A stretch of 64,000 nt of DNA, taken from the NCBI RefSeq assembly GCF_000826185.2, contig NZ_LN648875.1, positions 1,625,853 through 1,689,852 of the forward strand, in the 5' to 3' direction. Below the pieces are notes generated by a model that did no database searches, had not been told where the DNA came from, and saw only the letters and a program-made list of their open reading frames with translations. Of the stretch, positions 8,906 through 18,117 are shown one piece after another. The DNA comes from Microbacterium gorillae (GTDB lineage: Bacteria; Actinomycetota; Actinomycetes; Actinomycetales; Microbacteriaceae). Position numbers and translations under genes: made by a program. Each line of letters opens with the position of its first letter. The first letter of the stretch is position 1.

Positions 8906-10060
8906 TCAGGCGGTCGGTTCGCCGGGGTGCGGCTTGGCCCAACCGGCCGGCTCGTTCGGACCGTTCCAGACCTGCACGATGCCCCACGCGACCGCGGTCA
9001 GCGGCACGGCCAGCACGGCGCCGATCACACCGCCGAGGACGGTGCCGATCGTCAGCGCGACCAGGATGACCAGGGAGTGCAGCTTCAGCGTGCGTCCCAT
9101 CAGGACCGGCTGGAGGAAGTTGCCTTCCAGCTGGTTCACGAGGATCACGACGCCGACGACGAAGATGGCGTTCACCGGACCGTTCGCGACCAGGGCGACC
9201 AGGGCGGCGAGGATGCCGGCCAACGTCGCACCGACGATGGGGATGAAGGCCAGGACGAACACCAGCACGGCCAGCGGCAGCGCGAGCGGCACCTGCAGGA
9301 TCCACAGGCCGACCCCGATGCCGATCGCGTCGACCGCGGCCACGGCGGCGGTGCCGCGGACGTAGGACCCGAACGTGCTGACCGTCTTCTCCCCGATCCG
9401 GTCCATCCGGGCGAGGGCGGTGCCGTTGAACGGGCGCTTCAGGAACGCCCACAGTCGCGGGCCGTCCTTCAGGAAGAAGAACAGCACGACCACCATCAGC
9501 ACGAGTCCGGTGATGAAGCTGGCCGCTGCGCTGACGCCGGCGATCGCACCGGAACCGAACTGCGCACTGGTGAGGAAGTGCTGCAGCGACGCCCACCACT
9601 CCTGCAGCTGCTTCGTGTCCGGCGCGAAATCGGTGGTCTGCACCCACGCGATGACCTTGTCCACACCGTCTGACGCCTGGGCGTACAGCTCACCCCATTG
9701 GCCACGAACGGCGACCACGATGAACCAGACCACGAGACCGAGGACGATGACGATGGCCAGAAGCGCCAGGACCGTGGCCCACACGGACGGGACTCCGCGA
9801 CGGCGGAGCCAGCTCATCACCGGGGCGAACGCGCACGCGATGATCAGGGCGAGCAGCACCGGAATGACGACGACGCTGAGGTAGCGCAGCCCGATCACCA
9901 CGGCGGTCGCGAGCACGAGGATCGCGATGATCTGGATCGATCGTGTGGCGATCAGCCCGAGCGAATCCTGCCATGCGCCCGGGGCTCTGGTGGCCGTCGC
10001 CGGGGCGGGGGCCACAGGCGAGGCGTCGTTCTTGCTGGCGGACCGGCGCTTCTTCGTCAT
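8906..10060 (-). CDS. AI-2E family transporter
   Basis: 384-residue membrane protein of the AI-2E/PerM family: short basic N-terminus (MTKKRR), about eight membrane helices, a soluble stretch near residues 125-190, and the family-typical FVLAFIPIVGATLAGI and LVNQLEGNFLQPVLMG segments. ATG at 10060 is preferred to the in-frame start 63 bp upstream because the extra residues are polar and lie in the divergent promoter region. The family name comes from E. coli TqsA; actual substrates in Actinobacteria are mostly unknown, and some members are ion antiporters. Confidence 0.88.
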   Translation of the reverse strand: MTKKRRSASKNDASPVAPAPATATRAPGAWQDSLGLIATRSIQIIAILVLATAVVIGLRYLSVVVIPVLLALIIACAFAPVMSWLRRRGVPSVWATVLALLAIVIVLGLVVWFIVVAVRGQWGELYAQASDGVDKVIAWVQTTDFAPDTKQLQEWWASLQHFLTSAQFGSGAIAGVSAAASFITGLVLMVVVLFFFLKDGPRLWAFLKRPFNGTALARMDRIGEKTVSTFGSYVRGTAAVAAVDAIGIGVGLWILQVPLALPLAVLVFVLAFIPIVGATLAGILAALVALVANGPVNAIFVVGVVILVNQLEGNFLQPVLMGRTLKLHSLVILVALTIGTVLGGVIGAVLAVPLTAVAWGIVQVWNGPNEPAGWAKPHPGEPTA

Positions 10061-10154
10061 CCCTCGACCGTATCGGCCCGGCTCTGACGACGGGCCACCG
10101 ATCCCACGCGTGCCGGGAAACACTCCGGAAACGCGGCCGTTCTACGATGCTCAC

Positions 10155-10691
10155 GTGACTTCCCGAGTGATCCGTCCCGCCACCACCGCCGATGTCGCAC
10201 CGTGCGTCGCGATCTACGCGCCGTACGTGACGGACACGCTCGTGACGTTCGAGGAGACGGTTCCCACCGCGGGCGCGTTCGCGGTGCGCATCGCGACCGC
10301 ACAGCAGCAGCACGCTTTCCTCGTCCTCGAGGAGGGCGGTGTCGTCCTCGGCTACGCGTACGCGGTGCCGATGTACGACCGGCCCGCCTACCGCTGGGCG
10401 TGCGAGGTCAGCGTCTACCTCGGTGCGGACGCCGTCGGCGGCGGCCGCGGGCGGGCGCTGTACGCGGAGCTGCTCGCGCGCTTGCGGGAACGCGGCTACC
10501 GGCGGGTGTTCGCCAAGGTCACCCTGCCGAACGAGGCCAGCATCGGATTGCACACCGCATTCGGCTTCCGCTTCGCCGGGACTCTGGAACTCGCCGGTTT
10601 CAAGCACGGCACCTGGGCGAGTGTGGCGATCCTCCAGCTCGACCTGGACGACACGACGGATCGCGCGGCCGCACCGGCGCCGATCGCCTGA
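10155..10691 (+). CDS. GNAT N-acetyltransferase (phosphinothricin acetyltransferase-like)
   Basis: 178 residues starting at GTG 10155 (VTSRVIRPATTADV). Features of the Pat/YncA group: N-terminal IRPATTADVAPCVAIYAPYV, the TFEETVPT segment, EVSVYLGADAVGGGRGRALY containing the acetyl-CoA pyrophosphate loop, and FAKVTLPNEASIGLHTAFGF. It probably N-acetylates an amino-acid-like toxin or metabolite in the cytoplasm. It is divergent from the AI-2E gene with 94 bp between starts. No clear ribosome site precedes the GTG. Confidence 0.85.
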   Translation: MTSRVIRPATTADVAPCVAIYAPYVTDTLVTFEETVPTAGAFAVRIATAQQQHAFLVLEEGGVVLGYAYAVPMYDRPAYRWACEVSVYLGADAVGGGRGRALYAELLARLRERGYRRVFAKVTLPNEASIGLHTAFGFRFAGTLELAGFKHGTWASVAILQLDLDDTTDRAAAPAPIA

Positions 10692-10720
10692 GCGCGCGCA
10701 AGCACGAGGGCGTCTCGTGT

Positions 10721-10845
10721 TCAGTCCGGCTGCGCGCAGTGATCAGTCCGGCTGCGCGGGGACGTCGCGTGATCAGTCCAGCCGTGCGCGCTCCGTGTCA
10801 TCAGCCCGGGCCCGCGTCCGTCGGATCAGTCCAGCAGCGCGCGCA
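10721..10845. repeat. Degenerate tandem copies of the helicase 3' end
   Basis: Five units starting TCAGtCC(a/g)GC at 10721, 10743, 10773, 10801 and 10826 follow one another at 22-30 bp spacing, each followed by a GC-rich tGCGCG-like stretch. The last unit is the stop codon and final codons of the helicase gene. The other four are non-coding lookalikes immediately downstream of it. Confidence 0.6.
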
Positions 10846-13618
10846 CCTCGTCGGCGGTGAGAGCGCCGGAGAACAGGTCGCCGTCGTCGATGACCTCGTC
10901 GAACAGGGCCCGCTTGCGCTCACCGAGCGCGAGCACCTTCTCCTCGATCGTGTCCCGCGCGACGAGGCGGTAGACGAACACGCGCTCCGTCTGACCGATC
11001 CGGTGCGTGCGGTCGATCGCCTGGGATTCCGCGGCGGGATTCCACCAGGGGTCCAGCAGGAAGACGGAATCCGCCTCGGTGATCGTCAGCCCGACGCCGC
11101 CGGCCTTGAGGCTGAGCAGGAACACCGGCGCATCACCGGAGCGGAACCGATCGATCACCTCCGGGCGCCGCCGCGTCGAACCGTCCAGGTACTCGTAGCG
11201 GACGCCCCGCGCCTCCAGGCGCTCGCGGACCAGCGCGAGGAATGACGTGAACTGGCTGAACACGAGCGCCCGGTGGCCTTCGGCGGCGAGATCCTCGATC
11301 CGGTCGATGAGCTCGTCGAGCTTCGCCGAGGGCACGGCGGACTCCGGAGCGGCATCGATCAGCCGCGGGTCCAGGGCCAGCAGCCGTAGCAGCGTCAGCG
11401 AGCGGAAGACGATGAACCGGTTGCGGTCGAGGTCCTCGACGAGGCCGAGGAGCTTCTGCCGCTCGCGCTGCAGGTACCGCTCGTAGAGGGCCCGGTGCTC
11501 GCGGGACAGCTCGATCGAGACCACCTGCTCGAGCTTGTCCGGCAGTTCGCTCGCGACGTTCGCCTTCGTCCGACGCAGCAGGATCGGCTTCAGCCGCCGC
11601 CGCAGTTCGGCCACGCGCTCGGCACTGTGCGCCTTGACGTAGCGGTCGGTGAAACGGATCCGCGAGGCGTACATCCCCGGCGCCACCAGCTGCAGGATGG
11701 CCCACAGATCCAGCAGCGTGTTCTCCATCGGCGTGCCGGAGAGGGCGTACACGGCCCGCGCGCGGATCGCCGCGGCCGCCTCGTGCACCTGCGCCGTGGC
11801 GTTCTTGACGTACTGCGCCTCGTCGAGGACGAGCCCGTCCCACGGCGGCACCGCGAAGCGGTCCGCCTCCAGCCGCAGCAGCGGGTAGGAGGTCAGGACC
11901 ACATCGACGTCGTCCGGGATCGGGTCGCGGGTCGCGGCCACGGTCGCCACGGTCAGCTCCGGCGCGAAGCGGGCGAACTCGTCCGTCCAGGCTCCGACGA
12001 CGGACGTGGGTGCGACCACGAGGAACGGCCGGCGCTCGGCGCGCGGGGCCCGGTTCGCGGCGTGCCGGATCAGCGCGATGGCCTGCAGCGTCTTGCCGAG
12101 CCCCATGTCGTCGGCGAGGATGCCGCCGAGCCGGTGCTCCCACAGGTGAGCCAGCCAGCGGAACCCGTCCAACTGGTACGGACGCAGGTCGGCGTGCAAC
12201 CCGGCCGGCGGGTCGATCGGTGGCGGGACGTCGGTCAGCGCGGCGGCGGTCCGCCGCCAGGCGAGGGCCTCCGGGGACACGTCGGACTCGTCCTGGAACG
12301 GCTCGAAGATCGGCAGCGCCGACGGCGGGACGCGGGCCCCGGTCTCCCACTCGTTCAGCATGGTGCCGTCCTCGATGAGCTCGCGCAGCGCGTCGAAGAG
12401 GGGATGTTCCAGTTTCAGGTAGGTCTTGTCGACCATCAGGAGCTTGTCGCGTCCCCGGCTCAGCGCCCGGAAGACGTCTGCCAGCGCAACCGTGTACTCG
12501 CCGATCACGAGGACGAAGCCGAAGTCGAACCAGTCGTTGTCGCCGTCCTGGGGCACGGCGACGATGCGCAACTGCGGTGGTTCGGCGAGGTCGCGGTAGT
12601 CCGGGCGTCGTCCGACCTCTTCGAGCTCGACCTCGGCGGCGATGATCGCGGGCAGATCGTGCAGCACGAACGCGGCGGCGTCCGCTCCGCTCAGCCGTGC
12701 GGGCGTGTCGAACGGCGGGTCCGGCAGCGGCTCCAGCCGAGACCCGAGGCGGGTCGCCCACCTCGTCAGGAGCACATCGCGCGGTCGGTACTCGATGATC
12801 AGCACGACGCGCGGGGTGGCGGTGGGCAGGTCGAGGCCCGCGCCGCGGACGTGCACGCGGTGGGCGAGGACCGGATAGTGATCGCGCCAGAACTCGGCCA
12901 CCTCCCCGGCCGGCACGCGCAGCGACGCGCGATCCCAGCCCAGCATCGCGACGTCGGCGGGCGCCGCCGTCGCCAGCGTCACCTGCAGCCCGTCCTCGAA
13001 CTCGCAGGCGTAAAGGCCGTGATCGCCGATCGTTCCGGTCACGGCGACCGGGGCGTCGGCGACGGTGACGCGCGGTTCCAAGCGCAGGGCGCTGCTGCCG
13101 GGGTAGGGCGAGATGTCCACCGCCACGGACGCTTCGCCGATCGTGACCGATCCGTCCCGCTTCCCGGCCACGAGGGAGATGCCGACATCGGACGCGCCGC
13201 GCAACGCCGGCCAGAGGAGCGGACTGGCGAAGTCATCGAGGTACAACCAGTCCGCCTCGGACGCGCGATAGCCTTCCGATCCAGCGCGATGCAGAGCGGT
13301 GAACTGCCCGAACCAGGCCACCTGGCGCGGGTCCAGACGCAGTCGCTCGATGCGGTAGGGCAGGTCCCCCCACGTCACCTCGGCGGTCACCCAGTTGCCC
13401 GACGTCGAGCGCACCGCGGGGCGGACGGCGAGGCGCTGCGTCCCGCGCGGGCGCACGGAACGCGCCGTTTCCGCCCGGGGCGCGACCCACTGCGACCCAC
13501 CGCGGGTCAGGGTGCGGAGCTGGAAGAGCAGCGCCAGGGACGCTCGCTCGTCGTCCGATCGTGCGGCGCCGGTCCCCAGTTGCGCCCTCCAGCCGGAGGC
13601 ATCGGACGAACTCGGCAT
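10826..13618 (-). CDS. SNF2-family DEAD/DEAH-like helicase
   Basis: 930-residue cytoplasmic Swi2/Snf2 ATPase. The N-terminal roughly 440 residues are the variable bacterial SNF2 N-domain. Helicase core: motif I LADDMGLGKT, motif II DEAQ (LVLDEAQYVKN), motif III ALSGTPMEN, then the C-terminal lobe with VFSQFTSFL, LSLKAGGVGLT and motif VI QAIDRTHRIGQ. Such proteins translocate on double-stranded DNA and are linked to remodelling of RNA polymerase or other DNA-bound proteins (RapA-like). The ATG at 13618 gives MPSSSDASGW. The gene follows a GNAT gene by 12 bp on the same strand. Confidence 0.9.
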   Translation of the reverse strand: MPSSSDASGWRAQLGTGAARSDDERASLALLFQLRTLTRGGSQWVAPRAETARSVRPRGTQRLAVRPAVRSTSGNWVTAEVTWGDLPYRIERLRLDPRQVAWFGQFTALHRAGSEGYRASEADWLYLDDFASPLLWPALRGASDVGISLVAGKRDGSVTIGEASVAVDISPYPGSSALRLEPRVTVADAPVAVTGTIGDHGLYACEFEDGLQVTLATAAPADVAMLGWDRASLRVPAGEVAEFWRDHYPVLAHRVHVRGAGLDLPTATPRVVLIIEYRPRDVLLTRWATRLGSRLEPLPDPPFDTPARLSGADAAAFVLHDLPAIIAAEVELEEVGRRPDYRDLAEPPQLRIVAVPQDGDNDWFDFGFVLVIGEYTVALADVFRALSRGRDKLLMVDKTYLKLEHPLFDALRELIEDGTMLNEWETGARVPPSALPIFEPFQDESDVSPEALAWRRTAAALTDVPPPIDPPAGLHADLRPYQLDGFRWLAHLWEHRLGGILADDMGLGKTLQAIALIRHAANRAPRAERRPFLVVAPTSVVGAWTDEFARFAPELTVATVAATRDPIPDDVDVVLTSYPLLRLEADRFAVPPWDGLVLDEAQYVKNATAQVHEAAAAIRARAVYALSGTPMENTLLDLWAILQLVAPGMYASRIRFTDRYVKAHSAERVAELRRRLKPILLRRTKANVASELPDKLEQVVSIELSREHRALYERYLQRERQKLLGLVEDLDRNRFIVFRSLTLLRLLALDPRLIDAAPESAVPSAKLDELIDRIEDLAAEGHRALVFSQFTSFLALVRERLEARGVRYEYLDGSTRRRPEVIDRFRSGDAPVFLLSLKAGGVGLTITEADSVFLLDPWWNPAAESQAIDRTHRIGQTERVFVYRLVARDTIEEKVLALGERKRALFDEVIDDGDLFSGALTADEVRALLD

Positions 13619-13630
13619 GCCTCCATCATC

Positions 13631-14242
13631 TCAACCGGCGGGGACAGTCGGACCGCCGGTCCCCCACTCGTCCGCGAGCAGCGCGTAGTTCATCCCGTCC
13701 ATCCAGACGCCCGACCGGTGCAGCGCCGTCCGCCGGCTGTGCTCTTCGCGGCGCATGCCCAGTCGTTCCATGACGCGCCAGGACGGGGTGTTCTCCGCGA
13801 AGCATCCGGCGTGCACCCGCCGCAGCCCCGCCTGCGTGAAGGCGGCGTCGATCATCGCGCGGACCGCCTCGGTCGCGTAGCCGCGGCCGGCGTACGCCGG
13901 GTCGAGCACCCAGCCGAGCTCGGCTCCGGTGCCCGACGCTGCGGCGGCGACCTCGGCCTGCGCCCACTCGTCCTCGACTTTGAGCATGAGGTCGCCGATC
14001 ACGACCGGTTGTGCCCCGGCCAGCTCGATGATCAGCGTCGTGGCCAGTCGGTGCGGGGCGTGGAAGTACGTCGAGAACGCCTCGGCGCTCTCCGGTGCGG
14101 CACCGAGCCAGCGCGAGACCACCGGGTCGCTCCGGTACGTCCACACCACGGCGTCGTCCGCGGGGCGCGCGCGGCGGATCGTGAGGCGGGGGGTCCGCAA
14201 CGGCCAGGCGATCGCGGTCAGCGGGTCGGAGGATGCGGTCAT
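13631..14242 (-). CDS. GNAT acetyltransferase, RimJ/RimL type
   Basis: 203 residues from ATG 14242; a GTG two codons upstream is the alternative. Typical layout: TPRLTIRRARPADDAVVW at the N-terminus, AELGWVLDPAYAGRGYATEA as the acetyl-CoA loop, AGCFAENTPSWRVMERLGM in the C-terminal half. Members acetylate N-termini of ribosomal proteins or small amines. It is immediately upstream of the helicase on the same strand and probably co-transcribed; there is no obvious functional link. Confidence 0.85.
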   Translation of the reverse strand: MTASSDPLTAIAWPLRTPRLTIRRARPADDAVVWTYRSDPVVSRWLGAAPESAEAFSTYFHAPHRLATTLIIELAGAQPVVIGDLMLKVEDEWAQAEVAAAASGTGAELGWVLDPAYAGRGYATEAVRAMIDAAFTQAGLRRVHAGCFAENTPSWRVMERLGMRREEHSRRTALHRSGVWMDGMNYALLADEWGTGGPTVPAG

Positions 14243-14365
14243 CCGCACAGCGTATGCCCGGCGATCACCGGGGCGGACCTCCCGGGGCGCGCGTCCGTGC
14301 CACGAACGCCGCGGCCGCGGCGACGAGGAATCGTCAACGCGGCCGCGGGGAGAGTGGGGCTGGTG

Positions 14366-15385
14366 TCAGTACCAGCCGGAGGACTCGGAGTGTCCCCACG
14401 CACCGCACGGGGTGCCGTACGTGTTGGAGATGTAGCCCAGGCCCCACGCGATCTGCGTGGCCGCGTTGGTCTCCCAGTCGGAGCCGGCCGAGGCCATCTT
14501 CGAACCGGGCAGAGCCTGCGGGATTCCGAAGGCGCCGCTCGGGTTGTAGGCCTGGTAGTTCCAGCCGGACTCGCGGTTCCACAGGGATTCAAGGCAGCCC
14601 CACTGGTCATCGCCCCAGCCGTAGGAGCTGAGCATGCCGTAGGCGGTGGCCTTGGCACCCGACGGGGAGTTGTCGCCACTGCCGGACGGGACCGGAGCGG
14701 ACGGGTTCGAGTTGCCGCTGGAACCGGAAGAGTCAGAACCCTGATCGTTCTGGTCCTGGTTCTGGTTCTGGTTCTGCTGCGCTTCCTCGTCAGCCTTCTG
14801 CTTGGCCTCTTCCGCGGCCTGGCGCGCGGCTTCCTCCTCGGCGGCCTTCTTCTCGGCGGCCGCCTTCTCCGCTGCGGCCTTCTCGGCGGCCGCCTTCGCG
14901 GCGGCGGCCCGGACGGCGGCGTCGTGCTTGGCCTGGGCGGCCGCGATCCCCTCGCGGAGGGAGGTGGTCTTCGCCTCGACGGCGGCGGTCTCGTTCGAGA
15001 TCGCGGTGGTCGCCTGCGTCAGCAGGAAGCCGGGGATGCCGCGAAGATCCTGGTTCTTCTCGACCAGCTGGCTCAGGGTGCTGGTGTCGATCGTCTTCTC
15101 GACGCCGGTCAGATCCAGGGTCGAGCGGGCGGCCTCGGACACCGCGGAGGCGGCATCCGAGATGGCGCCCTGCGCGTCGGTGAAGACCTGATCAGCGTCC
15201 TGAGTCTGGGCGGCGATCGTCTCGACGGCGGCCGACGCGGTGGCGGAGTCGCCGGCCGTGATCGACTGGGCGGCGAAGGCCGGGGTCGCGCTGGCCGCGC
15301 AGGCCAGAACGAGGCCGAGGCCGACGGTCAGGATCGAACGAGTGGGGGTGGACAGACGCGTCGGACGCTTATTCGTGGGGGTCAT
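14366..15385 (-). CDS. Secreted SLT/lysozyme-fold lytic transglycosylase-like protein
   Basis: 339 residues from ATG 15385, which has a GGAG ribosome site 4 bp upstream. Signal peptide to about residue 37 (ends PAFAAQS). Residues about 40-210 form an Ala/Glu/Lys-rich coiled coil (repeated AAAEKAAAEK), then a Gln/Asn/Ser-rich linker, then a compact C-terminal lysozyme-like domain with CLESLWNRESGWNYQAYN and AFGIPQALPGSKMASAG, where the Glu of NRESGW is the predicted catalytic acid. This matches actinobacterial transglycosylase-like cell-wall hydrolases. The coiled coil resembles that of the M23 peptidase at 60624, suggesting a common scaffold for peptidoglycan enzymes. Confidence 0.85.
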   Translation of the reverse strand: MTPTNKRPTRLSTPTRSILTVGLGLVLACAASATPAFAAQSITAGDSATASAAVETIAAQTQDADQVFTDAQGAISDAASAVSEAARSTLDLTGVEKTIDTSTLSQLVEKNQDLRGIPGFLLTQATTAISNETAAVEAKTTSLREGIAAAQAKHDAAVRAAAAKAAAEKAAAEKAAAEKKAAEEEAARQAAEEAKQKADEEAQQNQNQNQDQNDQGSDSSGSSGNSNPSAPVPSGSGDNSPSGAKATAYGMLSSYGWGDDQWGCLESLWNRESGWNYQAYNPSGAFGIPQALPGSKMASAGSDWETNAATQIAWGLGYISNTYGTPCGAWGHSESSGWY

Positions 15386-15581
15386 GATCTCCGTGGGCAG
15401 GGCTGATGCACCGTGGGGGTGGTACAGCTTCGGGTATTCGCTTCGGGCGACGAAGCCCCTACCTTCGGCCCCGGACCTGGGCGAAACCTCCGCATTCCCT
15501 GTGTGCACCGCCCCGCTCAGGGCGGTCCGGACCCCTCGCGATCGGCATCCTGGTGCGGATCGCAAGGGGTCGCGCACATCG
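15386..15581 (-). promoter_or_regulatory. Structured 5' leader of the lysozyme-fold gene
   Basis: The 196 bp between this gene and pepN hold three successive hairpins on the minus strand. The largest pairs 15530-15543 with 15558-15571 (14 bp, one G-U type position, 14-nt loop). A shorter GC hairpin lies around 15508-15527 and a third around 15435-15455. I compared it with c-di-AMP (ydaO) riboswitches, which often precede such genes, but the conserved ydaO core was not found. Function unknown. Confidence 0.4.
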
Positions 15582-18002
15582 TTATGAATTCGTTTGAATT
15601 CGTGTCGCGCGGGCCCGCTCAGCGTCGTCGAGGAGGTCGTTGAAGCCGCGTGCGGCCACCGTGGGAAGCCCGCCGTCGATGGTGGAGCGAAGCGCCGAAA
15701 CGAGGGCTGCGCCGTCGTCCGGGGTCGGGATGGTCGGGAGCGCGCGACCGATCAGCTGCCCCATCGCCTGCCCGGATCGGCGGGCGAGATCGGCCAGGTC
15801 GCCGGGGGCCCGAGCGACCCACTCCGCCACGAGCGCCCCCTGTTCAATGCCCCAGAAGCCGGCGGCGACCGCGGAGAATTCGCGGTTGGACAGTTCACCG
15901 CTGATCAGTCGCGTCCACCACTGCGCTTTCGCATCCGGCGTGCCCACGGCCGCGCCCGCGGAGAGCGCGGCGTGCGCACCGGAGGTGGTGCGGTCACGGT
16001 CGGCCTCGGTCGCGATCAGATCCGGACGGCCGAGTTCGGCGAGACGCCGCACGATCATCCAGCGGACGGCCTGGTCGGTGGTGGTGCGCAACCGCTCCTG
16101 GAGCACCTCGACATCGGCGCCGACGTGCGCGAACAGGCGCTCGGCCGCCGGCGCGAGTTCCGGATTCCCGCCGTCGAGGATGACGGTCGCGAGGTCGGCG
16201 AGGGCCGCGAGCCGCGCACCGATCTCCGCCGTCGAGCTGTGGCTGATCGTCACGCGGAGCACGAGGGCGATCGCTCCCTCGAGCACGGTCGGGTCGTTCT
16301 CGACCGCGAGCTGGGTGCGCGCCAGGTCGACGACGGATCCGACATTGCGCCGGCCGTGTTCGACATCGGCCACGGCGGTGGCCCAGAGCAGCGCGCGCGT
16401 CAGCGGAGATGCGACAGCACCCAGCGCGCGGTCCAGGACCCGGCGGGACACCGCGTCCATGTCCAGGGCGGCATATGTCTCGTCCGCGGAATTCGGCAGG
16501 ACCGCGAGCCCGGCGAACTCGTCCAGCCGGATCGGCCCGTCGGCCAGGTCGACCAGGGCCTCGCGCACGACGGCGCCGCGGTCGTCATAGCCCGTGACCG
16601 TGAAGCGGTGGGGGCGCGACCCATCGCGGACGAGCACCGGCACGTCGCCGTCACGGGTGACCCGGATGGTGTCATACCCGGTGGTGCGCAGCCACGACGC
16701 GGCCCAGGAACGGACATCACGGTCGGTGGCCGAATCGAGGGCATCCAGGAAGTCCGCGAGCGTGGCGTTGCCGAACGGGTGCGCGGACAGGTGCGCGTTC
16801 ACCCCGGTGAAGAAGTCCTCCTCGCCGAGCCACGTGACCAACTGGCGCAGGACAGCATTGCCCTTGGCGTACGTGATCATGTCGAAGTTGGCGAAGGCCG
16901 TGTCGACGTCCGGCAGGTTCTCGGCGTCCTCGGCGATCGGGTGGGTCGAGCGGCGGGCGTCCGCGCGATACGCGGTGGGCTTGCGGCCGAGCGCCGCCGC
17001 CGTCCACAGCGACGAACCCGTCGCACGACCGCCGACCTCGTAGCCCATGTAATCGGCGAAGGACTCGTTCAGCCAGGAGTCCTCCCACCAGCGGAAGGTG
17101 ACGAGGTCGCCGAACCACATGTGCGCCATCTCGTGGGCGATCACGGAGCTCATCGCGTGGCGCTGCATCGCGGTCGGCGGGGCGGGGGTGAGGTACTCGT
17201 CCCGGAAAGCCACACAACCGGGGAACTCCATCGCGCCCCAGTTCAGACCCGGCGTGAACACCTGCTGGTAGTCCTCGAACGGGTACGGCTCGGTGAATGT
17301 CGACGTGTAGTACGCGAACGCGGCGGAGGTCGTGGCCTTGAGACCATCGATCTCCCGGCGCAGCTCCGGCTCCTGAGAAGCGCGCGCATGCCAGCCGAAC
17401 GGGAGGGTTCCGCCCGCGTACGGCTCGTCCCAGGTGATCGAGACGTAGGGTCCGCCGCAGAGGAAGAAGATGTACGAGGAGAACCGCGGGGTCTTCCGGA
17501 AGTGCCAGGTGTCACCCTCGCGCCGGTCCAACCGGCCGTTGGCGAGCACCGTCCAGTGCGACGGCGCGGTGACCGAGACCGTGAAAGAGGACTTGAGGTC
17601 CGGCTGATCGAAGCACGGGATGACCTTCTGCGCGACGTCCATCGCGGTGTACGCGCTGACGTACCGCTCGCCGTCGGCGGGGTCGGTGACCACGGTCATC
17701 CCGTCGCCGTCGGTGACGTAGGGCATCGTCGCGCGCACCGTCACGGAGTTCTGCGCAGCGAGGTCCGTCAGGGCGATGCGCGCGCCGTCGTAGGTCGCGG
17801 TGGTGTCGCCGGACGTGGTGATCTCGACGTCTTCGGCGCCGGTCAGCTCCAGGAACGAGGACGCTCCCGGTGACGAGCACGCGAACGTCACCGTCGCGTC
17901 GAGGACGAAGCGATCCTCGGGTCGGAGATCGAGGTGGACGACGGTGTCGACCTCCCGGATCAGGTCGGCACGGACACGGGCTTCCTGCAGAGTCAACGAC
18001 AC
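15582..18002 (-). CDS. pepN: Aminopeptidase N (M1 family)
   Basis: 806 residues. Zinc site HEMAHMWFGD followed after 18 residues by the third ligand in WLNESFADYMGYE, and the substrate-recognition motif GAMEFPG (GAMEN variant). The N-terminal beta domain, thermolysin-like centre and long helical C-terminal domain add up to normal length for actinobacterial PepN. It removes N-terminal residues from peptides in the cytoplasm. The GTG at 18002 lies 6 nt after a TAGCGT -10 box, implying a leaderless mRNA. It is divergent from the NUDIX gene across a large inverted repeat. Confidence 0.93.
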   Translation of the reverse strand: MSLTLQEARVRADLIREVDTVVHLDLRPEDRFVLDATVTFACSSPGASSFLELTGAEDVEITTSGDTTATYDGARIALTDLAAQNSVTVRATMPYVTDGDGMTVVTDPADGERYVSAYTAMDVAQKVIPCFDQPDLKSSFTVSVTAPSHWTVLANGRLDRREGDTWHFRKTPRFSSYIFFLCGGPYVSITWDEPYAGGTLPFGWHARASQEPELRREIDGLKATTSAAFAYYTSTFTEPYPFEDYQQVFTPGLNWGAMEFPGCVAFRDEYLTPAPPTAMQRHAMSSVIAHEMAHMWFGDLVTFRWWEDSWLNESFADYMGYEVGGRATGSSLWTAAALGRKPTAYRADARRSTHPIAEDAENLPDVDTAFANFDMITYAKGNAVLRQLVTWLGEEDFFTGVNAHLSAHPFGNATLADFLDALDSATDRDVRSWAASWLRTTGYDTIRVTRDGDVPVLVRDGSRPHRFTVTGYDDRGAVVREALVDLADGPIRLDEFAGLAVLPNSADETYAALDMDAVSRRVLDRALGAVASPLTRALLWATAVADVEHGRRNVGSVVDLARTQLAVENDPTVLEGAIALVLRVTISHSSTAEIGARLAALADLATVILDGGNPELAPAAERLFAHVGADVEVLQERLRTTTDQAVRWMIVRRLAELGRPDLIATEADRDRTTSGAHAALSAGAAVGTPDAKAQWWTRLISGELSNREFSAVAAGFWGIEQGALVAEWVARAPGDLADLARRSGQAMGQLIGRALPTIPTPDDGAALVSALRSTIDGGLPTVAARGFNDLLDDAERARATRIQTNS

Positions 18003-18008
18003 CCACCC

Positions 18009-18014
18009 ACGCTA
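18009..18014 (-). promoter_or_regulatory. -10 box of leaderless pepN
   Basis: On the minus strand TAGCGT is followed by 6 nt and then the GTG start, the spacing expected when transcription begins at the start codon. Confidence 0.45.
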
Positions 18015-18033
18015 CCCCCGCGCTGTTTGACCG

Positions 18034-18100
18034 CGAGACACCCAAGCACGTCCGAGACGCCCCGCATCGCGCTGGGTATCGGACGTGCCTGGGTGTCTCG
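18034..18100. promoter_or_regulatory. 22-bp inverted repeat between divergent pepN and NUDIX promoters
   Basis: The left arm 18034-18055 and right arm 18079-18100 are reverse complements over 22 bp with one mismatch, separated by 23 bp. Because the flanking genes diverge, a terminator is unlikely; the right arm covers the expected -35 region of the NUDIX promoter. Candidate shared operator, or a cruciform-forming element. Confidence 0.6.
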
Positions 18101-18105
18101 GACGC

Positions 18106-18111
18106 TAGCGT
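18106..18111 (+). promoter_or_regulatory. -10 box of leaderless NUDIX gene
   Basis: TAGCGT ends 6 nt before the GTG at 18118. The box is identical to that of the divergent pepN gene and has the same spacing. Confidence 0.45.
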
Positions 18112-18117
18112 GTGGGG

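Noticed and set aside
15386..15581. c-di-AMP (ydaO) riboswitch before the lysozyme-fold gene
   Set aside because: Stems are present but the conserved core and its spacing could not be found.
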